Under the pieces are notes generated by a model that saw only the letters and a list, made by a program, of their open reading frames with translations, was not told the DNA's origin and searched no databases. The position numbers and the translations under genes are program-made. This document shows positions 35,091 to 42,939 of a stretch of 64,000 bases of DNA, piece after piece. Numbering within the stretch: position 1 is the first letter of the stretch; every line of letters begins with the position of its first letter. The stretch lies in assembly GCF_000718775.1 (NCBI RefSeq), contig NZ_JOCB01000008.1, positions 1-64,000 on the forward strand, read 5' to 3'. The stretch comes from Streptomyces sp. NRRL S-31. GTDB lineage: Bacteria > Actinomycetota > Actinomycetes > Streptomycetales > Streptomycetaceae.

Positions 35091-35852
35091 TCAGCGGTCC
35101 GGGGAAGGCCCCCGGGCGAGGCGTTCGCGGACCCAGCGGGCGGCGCTCCCGGCGTCCGGCACGACGGGTACGCCCTCGGGAGCCGGTGGTCTGCGGACCA
35201 GGACGACGGGCAGCCCGGCCTCCCGGGCGGCGGCCAGCTTCGGCGCGGTGGCCGCCCCGCCGCTGTCCTTGGTGACGACGACGTCGACGCGGTGGCGCCG
35301 CAGCAGCTCCCGTTCCCCGTCGAGGGTGAAGGGGCCGCGGTCGAGCAGCACCTCCATGCGCGCCGGGTGCGGGGGCCCGGGGGCGTCGACGGAGCGCACG
35401 AGGAACCAGAGGTCGTCCAGCGCGGCGAAAGCGGCCAGTCCCATGCGTCCGGTGGTGAGGAAGACGCGCCGGCCGAGCGCGGGCAGCGCCGCGGCCGCCT
35501 CCTCCAGCGAGCCCACCTCGTGCCAGCGGTCGCCCTCGACGGGGAGCCAGCCGGGACGGCGCAGCACGAGCAGGGGGACGCGGACGGCGGCAGCGGCCCG
35601 GAGCGCGTGGTGACCGATCGTGCCGGCGAAGGGGTGGGTGGCGTCGACGACCGCGCCGGTTCCGTGCTCACGCAGCCACGCGGCCAGTCCCGCCGCCCCG
35701 CCGAAGCCGCCGATCCGGGTGCCGCCCGGGGGCAGCCGGGGGTCGGCGACACGTCCGGCGAGGGAGCTGGTCAGCTCCAGTCCGGGGGTGCCGTGGAGGA
35801 GTTCGGCGAGGCGGCGGGCCTCCGTGGTGCCGCCGAGGATCAGTACGCGCAT
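35091..35852 (-). CDS. cobK: Precorrin-6A reductase (CobK/CbiJ)
   Basis: A 253-residue NADPH-dependent reductase of the corrin pathway. It begins MRVLILGGTTEARRLAELL, a Rossmann-type start. Later motifs are AVVDATHPFAGTIGHHALRAA, RPGWLPVEGDRW, RVFLTTGRMGLAAFAAL and VDVVVTKDSGGAATAPKLAAAREAGLPVV, all diagnostic for CobK. It is the last gene of a same-strand run of permease, ATPase, binding protein and cobK. It may thus share the cobalamin riboswitch at the front of that run. An alternative start lies six codons upstream. Confidence 0.9.
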   Translation of the reverse strand: MRVLILGGTTEARRLAELLHGTPGLELTSSLAGRVADPRLPPGGTRIGGFGGAAGLAAWLREHGTGAVVDATHPFAGTIGHHALRAAAAVRVPLLVLRRPGWLPVEGDRWHEVGSLEEAAAALPALGRRVFLTTGRMGLAAFAALDDLWFLVRSVDAPGPPHPARMEVLLDRGPFTLDGERELLRRHRVDVVVTKDSGGAATAPKLAAAREAGLPVVLVRRPPAPEGVPVVPDAGSAARWVRERLARGPSPDR

Positions 35853-35945
35853 GGGTCCGGGTCCGTTCACGAGGCGCGGTGCGGGAGCACGGGAGCGGTG
35901 GGCGGCGGCCGGGCGGGACGCGGCCCGCTCCGGTGGGCCGCCGGG

Positions 35946-36947
35946 TCACCGGCCGGCCGGCACGGTCCGCAGGTAGGCGCCGAGCCGGGCGATCGCCGAC
36001 GGGTTGCGGGGGCTCTCGACCAGGTCGGCGTAGTCGAGGACGAGGATCCGGCGGTGCCTGACGGCGGAGACGTCGCGCAGCGGGGCGTAGGAGAGCAGGA
36101 ACTTCCGCTTCTGCTCGGCGCTGACGTCTCCGTAGTCGCAGATGACGATGGTGTCCGGGTTCCGCTCGACGACGCTCTCCCAGCCGACCGTGGTCCAGGA
36201 GTCCGCCAGGTCGTGCATGACGTTGACGCCGCCGGCCTCGGTGATGATCTGCTCCGGGGCGGCGTAGCGGCCTGCGGTGAACGGCGCGTCCCTGCCGCTG
36301 TCGTAGAGGAAGACCGAAGGGCGGTCGGAGCCCTTGGGCGCCTTCGCCCGCACGTCCGCGATCCGCTTCCGGAATCCGGCGATCAGCGTGGCGGCGCGGT
36401 CCTCGACGCCGAAGAGCCTGCCGAGGTTGGTGAGGTCGGCGTACAGGGCGTCCAGGGGCGGCATGATGCCGCGCGAGGACTTCGTACGGCCGTTGTGGCA
36501 GGACTCGGTGAGGATGTACGAGGGGATGCCGAGCTTCTCCAGCGCGTCGGGGGTGAACCCGCCGTCCTCGCGGAAGCCGTAGTTCCAGCCGGCGAAGACG
36601 AGATCGGCGTGGGCGTCGAGGACGTTCTCCTTGGTGAGCTGGTCCTTGGACAGCCACTTGACCTTGTCGTAGCCGTCCTTCCACGGCACGCCGTGCAGGT
36701 CGCCCTTGTCGTCCGGCATGGCGAAGCCCGCCATGCGGTCCTCCAGGCCCAGGGCGAACATCAGCTCCGTGATGCCGACGTCGTTGGTCACCACCCGCTC
36801 GGGGACCTTGTCGTACGTCACCTTCCGGCCGCAGTTGGTGAGGGTGACCGCCCGGGACTTCGCCTCCCGGGGCGCCTCCACCGTGGCGCCGCATCCGGTG
36901 GTGGTCACGGCGAGGCAGAGGGCTGCGGCGAATAGCTGCTTGCGCAT
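35946..36947 (-). CDS. ABC-importer substrate-binding lipoprotein, probable cobalamin/corrinoid
   Basis: A 333-residue lipoprotein. The signal ends in the lipobox-like TTTGC (Cys19 as lipid anchor). The body is a FecB/BtuF-type binding protein: GRKVTYDKVPERVVTNDVGITELMFALG, LVFAGWNYGF, ESVVERNPDTIVICDYG and the final RNPSAIARLGAYLRT. Sequence alone leaves the choice between iron-siderophore and corrinoid. The gene lies in an apparent operon led by a cobalamin riboswitch and followed by cobK, which makes cobalamin or a precursor the better call. The ATP-binding gene ends 9 nt after this gene's start codon region. Confidence 0.8.
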   Translation of the reverse strand: MRKQLFAAALCLAVTTTGCGATVEAPREAKSRAVTLTNCGRKVTYDKVPERVVTNDVGITELMFALGLEDRMAGFAMPDDKGDLHGVPWKDGYDKVKWLSKDQLTKENVLDAHADLVFAGWNYGFREDGGFTPDALEKLGIPSYILTESCHNGRTKSSRGIMPPLDALYADLTNLGRLFGVEDRAATLIAGFRKRIADVRAKAPKGSDRPSVFLYDSGRDAPFTAGRYAAPEQIITEAGGVNVMHDLADSWTTVGWESVVERNPDTIVICDYGDVSAEQKRKFLLSYAPLRDVSAVRHRRILVLDYADLVESPRNPSAIARLGAYLRTVPAGR

Positions 36948-36956
36948 GGGCGTCCT

Positions 36957-37724
36957 TCAGGTGGTGGGCGGGAGCAGGTCGAACAGGAGCTGGACGGCGT
37001 TCGTCCCGGGGTGCCGGACGACATGGGCGCGGACCCCGAACACCTCGGCCAGCAGCGCCGGTCCGAGGACGTCGTGCGGGGGTCCGGAGGCGACGATCCG
37101 GCCGCCGTCGATGACGTACAGCACGTCGCAGTGGGCCGCGGCGAGGTTGAGGTCGTGCAGTGCCGCCAGCACGGTCGGGCCGCTGTCGCGGACCAGGGCG
37201 AGGACGTCCAGCTGGTGGGCGATGTCGAGGTGGTTGGTGGGCTCGTCGAGGACGAGCACCCGCGGCTGCTGGGCGAGGGCGCGGGCGATGAGGACGCGCT
37301 GCTTCTCGCCGCCGGACAGGCCGGGGAACCCACGGCCGGCGAGGTGGGCGACGCCCGTGCGCTCCATCGCCCGGGCGCAGATCTCGCGGTCCGCCGCGGC
37401 CGTGCGGTCGCGGTGCGGCAGCCGCCCCATGGCGACCACCTCGGCGACGGTGAAGTCGAACTCGGCCGAGGACTCCTGCGGCAGCGCGGCCAGCGACCGG
37501 GCGGTGGCGCGCGGGTCCATGGCGTGCAGGTCGTCGCCGTCCAGCCGGACCACCCCGCCGGACGGCCGCAGGGCCCGGTACACGGAGCGCAGCAGGGTCG
37601 ACTTGCCGCTGCCGTTGGGGCCGACGAGTCCGACGAAGGCTCCGCTGTCCACGGTGAGGTCGATGTGCTCGACCAGGCGGGCCCCGGCGGTCTCGATCGT
37701 GACGTCGTCGATGTCGAGGCGCAT
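36957..37724 (-). CDS. ABC-importer ATP-binding protein, probable cobalamin/corrinoid
   Basis: A 255-residue ATPase of the FecE/BtuD type. Walker A is GPNGSGKST, the Q-loop lies in LAALPQESSAEFDF, the signature is LSGGEKQRVLIARAL, Walker B is VLVLDEPTNHLD and the switch histidine lies in LAALHDLNLAA. The ATG at 37724 follows the permease stop by two bases and has GGAGGG upstream. The two genes are therefore probably translationally coupled. Confidence 0.9.
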   Translation of the reverse strand: MRLDIDDVTIETAGARLVEHIDLTVDSGAFVGLVGPNGSGKSTLLRSVYRALRPSGGVVRLDGDDLHAMDPRATARSLAALPQESSAEFDFTVAEVVAMGRLPHRDRTAAADREICARAMERTGVAHLAGRGFPGLSGGEKQRVLIARALAQQPRVLVLDEPTNHLDIAHQLDVLALVRDSGPTVLAALHDLNLAAAHCDVLYVIDGGRIVASGPPHDVLGPALLAEVFGVRAHVVRHPGTNAVQLLFDLLPPTT

Positions 37725-37726
37725 GC

Positions 37727-38800
37727 TCAACGCCCTCCGAACGCGTAGCCGCCCCGCCGCATCAGCAGCAGGAACGCGGGCACCCCGACCACCGCGGTGA
37801 TCACTCCGACCGGCAGTTCGGCCGGCGCGAACAGCAGCCGGGAGAGTACGTCCGCCCAGACCAGCAGCACGGCTCCGGCGAGCGGGGCGACGGCGAGCAC
37901 CCGCCGGTGGTCGGCGCCGACCAGCATCCGTACGACGTGCGGCACCATCAGGCCGACGAAGCCGATGGCCCCGCTGACCGCCACCACCGTCCCGGTGACG
38001 GCCGCGGTGACCAGGAACAGCTCCCGGCGCAGCCGGTCCGGTCGCACACCGAGCGCGGCCGAGGTCTCGTCGCCCATGGCGAGCGCGTTCAGGGATTCGG
38101 CCCGCCACCGCAGCCAGACCCATCCCGCCAGCACGGTGACCGCGGCGAGCGGCACCTGGGCCCAGGTCGCGCCGCCCAGGCTGCCCAGCAGCCACATCAT
38201 CGCCGACCGGGCCGCCTCGCCGCGGACCGCGCCGAACACCATCACCGTCGTGACGGCCTCGAAGCCGTACGCCAGCGCCGTACCGGTGAGGATCAGCCGC
38301 AGCGGGGTCAGCCCGTGGGGCGTGCGGGCCACGGCGTAGACGAGCGCCATGGCGGCCAGTGCCGAGGCGAACGCCGAGACGGACAGCGCCCACACGCCGA
38401 GCCCGGCGAACGCGCCGAGGAGGATCACGGCGTTGGCGCCGACCGCCGCACCGGAGGAGACGCCCAGGACGAACGGGTCGGCCAGGGCGTTGCGCACCAT
38501 CGCCTGCACGGCCACGCCCACGGCCGCGAGACCCGCTCCGACCACGGCGCCGAGCAGCACCCTGGGCAGCCGGATCTCCCAGACGATGGTGTAGGCGGCG
38601 GCGTCGCGCGCGGGCAGGGTGGCGCCGGTGAGCCCGGCCCACAGGGAGCGCAGCACGTCCGCCCAGCCGACCCCGGCGGCTCCGAGCCCGACTCCGCAGG
38701 TGAGTGACGCCAGAAGCAGCAGCGCAAGGGCGATGCCGAGCGGCAGCACGGGTATGCGGCCGGGAGTCGTACTTCGACGCAACGAGGGGCCGTCCTTCAC
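37727..38800 (-). CDS. ABC-importer FecCD/BtuC-family permease, probable cobalamin/corrinoid
   Basis: A 357-residue inner-membrane protein with nine to ten helices, counted from a GTG at 38800. Signature segments are IRLPRVLLGAVVGAGLAAVGVAVQAMVRNALADPF, GVSSGAAVGANAVI, SGAIGFVGLMVPHVVRMLVG and the terminal PAELPVGVITAVVGVPAFLLLMRR. FecCD permeases import siderophores, haem or cobalamin. The upstream leader holds a cobalamin riboswitch, so import of B12 or cobinamide is inferred. The same-strand reading frame continues upstream into the riboswitch but has no membrane-protein content there. Confidence 0.9.
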   Translation of the reverse strand: MKDGPSLRRSTTPGRIPVLPLGIALALLLLASLTCGVGLGAAGVGWADVLRSLWAGLTGATLPARDAAAYTIVWEIRLPRVLLGAVVGAGLAAVGVAVQAMVRNALADPFVLGVSSGAAVGANAVILLGAFAGLGVWALSVSAFASALAAMALVYAVARTPHGLTPLRLILTGTALAYGFEAVTTVMVFGAVRGEAARSAMMWLLGSLGGATWAQVPLAAVTVLAGWVWLRWRAESLNALAMGDETSAALGVRPDRLRRELFLVTAAVTGTVVAVSGAIGFVGLMVPHVVRMLVGADHRRVLAVAPLAGAVLLVWADVLSRLLFAPAELPVGVITAVVGVPAFLLLMRRGGYAFGGR

Positions 38801-38861
38801 ACGGGCCGCCTGCTGGACCTCCAACGGGAGACAGCCCGTACGGCCGTGCCCGGCCGCCCGG

Positions 38862-39028
38862 ACCCCTCTCGCAGTCCTCGGCGAGCAGTCAACGGGTCGG
38901 TGCTCCCTTGTGGGCGATCGGGCTCGCACGAGGGCCATCGGGACCGGCCACCGTGCACACCGTTGCGGGACAGCGCCGGATTCTCACCGGACTTCCCCCA
39001 CGAGAGGCAAGGGGAGCCTAACAAACAG
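38862..39028 (-). promoter_or_regulatory. Cobalamin (adenosylcobalamin) riboswitch
   Basis: Read on the minus strand, the leader contains the conserved core GGAAGTCCGGTGAGAATCCG followed by GCGCTGTCCCGCAACGG (about 38962-38998). The GGCTCCCC...GGGGGAAG paired region lies at its 5' end and a GCGAGCCCGA segment further 3' (about 38920). These are the hallmarks of the B12-box riboswitch. It lies just before the permease gene and should lower expression of the import operon, and perhaps cobK, when cobalamin is plentiful. Boundaries are approximate. Confidence 0.9.
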
Positions 39029-39449
39029 TCTCCGGGTGCGGTCCGGCACGGGCGGGAGGGAACCGGCCGGGCGGAACCGAGTTCGGTCCGGCACGGGCGG
39101 ACGGAACCGGCAACCGGCGGAGCACCCGGCCGGCTGACCCGACGGACCGTCACCTCGCCGTGGGGGGCGAGGGGCCGTTCGCGATCACAGCCATCGGCTG
39201 TCACCTTCCCACGCCCGCCCGGACCGCCGAGCCTGTCATGGGCCGGTGAGGCCGACGCGAGGGACGGATGGGCCCTCTCGGCGGGCGAAGGTGCTCGGGG
39301 CGTGTCCGGCAGACCGCCCGAGGGCGCGAGCGGAGTTCGTACGGCCCTGGCCGCGGGGCCGTTCGTCCCCTGCCGCGGGCCCGGCGCGGCGGGATGTGAT
39401 GGACGGGGGGTACGCCTTCGGCAGCGATGCCTGACCGACAGAGGTGGAC
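39029..39449. promoter_or_regulatory. Intergenic region with OsdR/DevR-like palindrome before P-type ATPase
   Basis: 421 nt between the riboswitch and the P-type ATPase, with no gene recognised. It holds a direct repeat of GTCCGGCACGGGCGG (39048 region and about 39090). At 39356-39369 lies GGGCC-GTTC-GTCCC, about 80 nt before the ATPase start. This is the first of the recurrent 5-4-5 palindromes of the dormancy island. Confidence 0.45.
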
Positions 39450-41780
39450 ATGAACCGCTCAGCCCTGATCACACGACGCCTTTCTCCGGCCGGGGCGGTC
39501 GCGTCGGCGCGGTCGGAGTCCGCCCTCCTGGCAGTCACGGCGGCGGCCTTGGCGGCGGGGGGTGCCGCCTGGCTCGCCGGTGACGAGGGGCTCGCCGATC
39601 TGCTGTGGGGCCTGGGCACCCTCGCCGCGGTCCTGCCGGCGGTGGGCTGGGTGCTCGCCGCGCTTCGTCACGGCCGTGCGGGCGTCGACCTGATCGCGGT
39701 TCTCGCTCTCGGTGGCACCCTCGCCGTCCATGAGTACCTGGCCGGTGCGCTGATCGCGCTGATGCTGGCCACCGGCCGGACCCTGGAGGCCGCAGCCCGG
39801 CGGCGGGCCTCGCACGATCTGCGTACGCTCCTGGAGCACGCGCCCCGCTCGGCGCGCCGCCGCACGGCGCACGGCGTCGCCACGGTTCCGCTGGCCGAGG
39901 TCGCCGCAGGTGACCTGCTGGTCGTGGGCCCGGGGGAGGTAGTCCCGGTCGACGGGCGGGTGGAGGGCGCCGTGGCGAGCCTCGACGAGTCCGTGCTCAC
40001 CGGCGAGTCCTCGAACGTGGAACGGGCGGCGGGTGACACGGTCCGCAGCGGGGTGGTCAACGCGGGCGGCGCCTTCGAGCTGCGGGCCACGGCAGCCGAG
40101 CAGGACAGTACCTACGCCGGGATCGTGCGGCTGGCCAGGCAGGCCGGGGCCGAGTCCGCGCCCGTGGTCCGGCTGGCCGACCGGTACGCGGCGTGGTTCC
40201 TTCCCCTCGCCCTCGCGGTGGCGGGACTGGCCTGGCTGTTCAGCGGCTCGGCGGTCCGAGCGGTCGCGGTGCTGGTGGTCGCCACACCCTGTCCGCTGCT
40301 GCTGGCCGCACCGGTGGCCATCGTTTCCGGGATCTCCCGCGCCTCACGCCTGGGAGTCGTCATGCGCGACGGCGGCGCCCTGGAGAACCTGGGCCGGGCC
40401 CGGACCCTGCTGCTCGACAGGACCGGCACCCTCACCCGCGGCCGTCCCCGCGTCCTCGACGTGGTCGCCGCGCCGAAGTGGCGGTCCGCGGAGGTGCTGA
40501 GGTTCGCCGCGTCGCTGGACCAGTACTCCCCGCATGTCCTGGCCGAGGCGATCGTCGGCGCCGCGCGGGAGCGGAAGCTGGTCCTGTCGGTGCCGTCCGA
40601 CGTCACGGAGGAGCCCGGCCGGGGTGCTTCAGGCGCTGTGGACGGGCACCGGGTGTCGGTGGGCCGCGTCGACGCGTCCGGCGCCCGCCCGGCCTGGGCG
40701 AGAGCGGTGGACAACCGGGCACTTCTCGACGGCGCGGCAGTCGCCTGGCTGACCGTCGATGGATGTCCGGCGGGCGCGGTGCTGCTTCGCGACCCCCTCC
40801 GCCCCGATGCCCCGCGCGCCCTGCGTCACCTGCGGGCCGCGGGCGTCGGGCGGCTGCTGATGCTGACGGGCGACCGCGCGGAGCCGGCGGCGGAGGTGGG
40901 CGCCGTCCTCGGCCTGGACGACGTCCGCTCCGGGCTCGACCCCGCCGGCAAGGTCGCCGTCGTACGGGCCGAACGGGAACGCGCGGTCACCGTCATGGTG
41001 GGCGACGGCGTGAACGACGCGCCGGCGCTGGCCGCCGCGGACATCGGTGTGGCGATGGGGGCCCGTGGTTCCACCGCCTCCTCGGAGGCCGCCGACATCG
41101 TGCTGACCACCGATCGCGTGGACCGGCTCGCCGACGCCGTCCTCATCGCCGTACGGGCCCGGCGGATCGCCGTGCAGAGTGCTCTGGGCGGAATGGCGAT
41201 GTCCTTGGCCGCGATGGCCGCCGCCGCCTTCGGCTTCCTGCCACCCGCCGGCGGCGCCCTCCTCCAGGAGGCCATCGACGTGGCGGTCATCCTGAACGCC
41301 CTGCGCGCGCTGCGCACGGACCAGGCCACACGGCCGGCGCTGGCACCGGCCGCCGAGGCGCTGGTCCAGCGCTTCGCCGCGGAACACGACGACCTCCAGG
41401 ACGTGCTCGAAGCGGTGCGCGGTGCGGCCGACCGCCTCTCCGACCGTCCCTGCCCGCGGGCTCTGGCGGCCGTCGAGGAGGCGCACCGGCTGCTCACCGA
41501 TCGGCTGCTGCCGCACGAGTACGCCGAGGAGCACGAGCTCTATCCCGCCCTCGCCCCCGCGCTCGGCGGCCCGGAGGCCACGGCCACCATGAGCCGGGCC
41601 CATACCGAGATCGAACGCCTCTCCCGCCGCGTCGCCACCCACCTGAAGCTGGCCCGCGCCGGCGGCGGGCTGTCCCCCGGCCAGCTCGACGACCTGCGTT
41701 CCTGCCTGTACGGGCTGTACGGCGTCCTGCGCCTGCACTTCACGCAGGAAGAGGAGAACTATTTCTCGCTGGCCCGGTGA
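39450..41780 (+). CDS. P1B-type metal ATPase fused to C-terminal hemerythrin (HHE) domain
   Basis: A 776-residue membrane pump. There is no N-terminal metal-binding HMA domain. The actuator loop has LDESVLTGES, the metal-site helix reads TPCPLLLAAP, the phosphorylation site is LLLDRTGTLT (D323; the usual Lys of DKTGT is Arg), and the hinge is MVGDGVNDAPALAAADIGVAMG. After the last helix pair (about residue 630) comes a four-helix domain with His/Glu residues in AEHDDLQDVL, HEYAEEHELYPAL, SRAHTEIERL and LRLHFTQEEENYFSL, the pattern of a diiron hemerythrin. The fusion suggests metal transport tuned by O2, NO or iron. The ATG at 39450 follows GAGG. Confidence 0.88.
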   Translation: MNRSALITRRLSPAGAVASARSESALLAVTAAALAAGGAAWLAGDEGLADLLWGLGTLAAVLPAVGWVLAALRHGRAGVDLIAVLALGGTLAVHEYLAGALIALMLATGRTLEAAARRRASHDLRTLLEHAPRSARRRTAHGVATVPLAEVAAGDLLVVGPGEVVPVDGRVEGAVASLDESVLTGESSNVERAAGDTVRSGVVNAGGAFELRATAAEQDSTYAGIVRLARQAGAESAPVVRLADRYAAWFLPLALAVAGLAWLFSGSAVRAVAVLVVATPCPLLLAAPVAIVSGISRASRLGVVMRDGGALENLGRARTLLLDRTGTLTRGRPRVLDVVAAPKWRSAEVLRFAASLDQYSPHVLAEAIVGAARERKLVLSVPSDVTEEPGRGASGAVDGHRVSVGRVDASGARPAWARAVDNRALLDGAAVAWLTVDGCPAGAVLLRDPLRPDAPRALRHLRAAGVGRLLMLTGDRAEPAAEVGAVLGLDDVRSGLDPAGKVAVVRAERERAVTVMVGDGVNDAPALAAADIGVAMGARGSTASSEAADIVLTTDRVDRLADAVLIAVRARRIAVQSALGGMAMSLAAMAAAAFGFLPPAGGALLQEAIDVAVILNALRALRTDQATRPALAPAAEALVQRFAAEHDDLQDVLEAVRGAADRLSDRPCPRALAAVEEAHRLLTDRLLPHEYAEEHELYPALAPALGGPEATATMSRAHTEIERLSRRVATHLKLARAGGGLSPGQLDDLRSCLYGLYGVLRLHFTQEEENYFSLAR

Positions 41781-42129
41781 GCCCGGGCAGAGGTGTTCGC
41801 CGGGGCGCCTTCGTCCCCCTGAGGGCCGTTCGGCCCGCCCGGTGCCCGGTCAGCCCCTGTACGGCCCACCGGCACCGCCGGACGCTGGAGGCGGGGTCGC
41901 CCGGAGGGAGACCTCGTGATGACCGGCCTCCAGGCAGCCACGATGAACGCCCTCGGGGCCGACGGCCTCTCCTGGATGACCGCGGGCCTTCCCCGGCGGC
42001 GGACTCGGCCCCGGGCCGGCCGGGACATGCGGCGTCACCGCCGCCGACGCGCGCCGACGGCTGGTTCCGCGCCGCCCCCGCGACCCGTGCCCGCCGACCG
42101 GGCCACGGCCGCCGAGAAGGAGGACAGCC
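41781..42129. other. Intergenic region between P-type ATPase and CBS gene
   Basis: 349 nt. It holds the palindrome listed at 41823-41836. At 41919 a GGAGGGAGA-preceded ATG opens MTGLQAATMNALGADGLSW, which is then unlike any protein I know. It could be decayed sequence with the beginning of an Acg-type nitroreductase, but that reading is weak. Confidence 0.35.
41823..41836. promoter_or_regulatory. OsdR/DevR-like palindrome GGGCCGTTCGGCCC
   Basis: A perfect 5-4-5 inverted repeat 45 nt after the P-type ATPase stop and about 295 nt before the CBS gene. It shares its core with 39356 and, inverted, 53017. Its distance from a start makes it a weaker operator candidate than the others; terminator function is the alternative. 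Confidence 0.45.
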
Positions 42130-42939
42130 ATGGAACGCACGAGGATCGGCGAGGTCATGAGTGGCGACGTCGTCACCGCCCGGTACGGCACCCCGTTCAA
42201 GGACGTCGTACGCCTCTTGCGCGACCGCGGCGTCAGCGGGCTGACCGTGGTCGACGAGGACGACAAGGTCATCGGGGTCGTCTCGGAGACCGACCTGGTG
42301 CAGCGGCAGGCGCGGTCGAGCGGAACCGGTGGCCGTCTCACCGTCTGGGGCAAGCTCCGCCGCCGTACCCGCCTGAGTTCCGCCCGGAGCCGGGCTCGCA
42401 CGGCCGGCGGAATCATGTCGGCACCCGCGGTGACGGTCCGGGCCGGTTCCTGCTTGCCGGAGGCCGCCCGGCTGATGACGCGGCACGGCGTCGAGCGTCT
42501 GCCGGTGGTCGACGAGGAGGACCGTCTCGTCGGCATCGTCACCCGCCGCGATCTGCTCCAGGTCTTCCTGCGTACCGACGACGAGATCCGGCGCGCCATG
42601 CGGCGCGAGGTGCTGGTCGACGCGCTCTGGCTCGACCCGCACACCTTCAGGCTGCGCCGGCGACCGGACACGGGACATGGGCCGAGCGGCCCGTGCCTGG
42701 GCCTCCTCGGCCTTCGCTCCCTCAACGCCGGTCCGCCGGACCCCTCCGCCCCCGCGCAGGGGGGTGTCCGCTCTCCCACCTGCCGGGCAGGGGCACCCGC
42801 CAGCGCAGTACGGCACCGCCCCCCTCGGGGGCGGACACGTCGAGGTGCCCGCCCAGCCGCTCCGCGCGCTCGGCGATGTCGCGCAGTCCGCCGCGCCGGC
42901 CGTCGGGGGAGGTTCCTACACCGTTGTCCGCGACCGTGA
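42130..42939 (+). CDS. CBS-pair protein, C-terminus replaced by read-through
   Basis: A nominal 269-residue protein. Residues 1-185 are a good CBS pair: IGEVMSGDVVTARYGTPFKD, GLTVVDEDDKVIGVVSETDLVQ, GIMSAPAVTVRAG, LPVVDEEDRLVGIVTRRDLLQ. Homologues continue after MRREVLVDALWLDP with a BON domain. Here the similarity stops at about 42650 and the frame runs on as Arg/Pro-rich sequence antisense to the kinase gene for over 200 nt. The BON domain was probably lost in a deletion that brought the kinase 3' end close. The CBS core may still fold and bind adenosyl ligands. AAGGAGG precedes the ATG. Confidence 0.7.
   Translation: MERTRIGEVMSGDVVTARYGTPFKDVVRLLRDRGVSGLTVVDEDDKVIGVVSETDLVQRQARSSGTGGRLTVWGKLRRRTRLSSARSRARTAGGIMSAPAVTVRAGSCLPEAARLMTRHGVERLPVVDEEDRLVGIVTRRDLLQVFLRTDDEIRRAMRREVLVDALWLDPHTFRLRRRPDTGHGPSGPCLGLLGLRSLNAGPPDPSAPAQGGVRSPTCRAGAPASAVRHRPPRGRTRRGARPAAPRARRCRAVRRAGRRGRFLHRCPRP

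Noticed and set aside
41919..42129. Small gene starting MTGLQAATMNALG
   Set aside because: It has a good ribosome-binding motif but no conserved content, and the frame runs into the CBS gene. It may be decayed sequence.
42679..42692. GGGCC-GAGC-GGCCC as another OsdR-type box
   Set aside because: It lies inside the read-through tail of the CBS gene and just past the end of the convergent kinase gene, so a terminator hairpin or chance is more likely. It also warns that the motif is not rare here.
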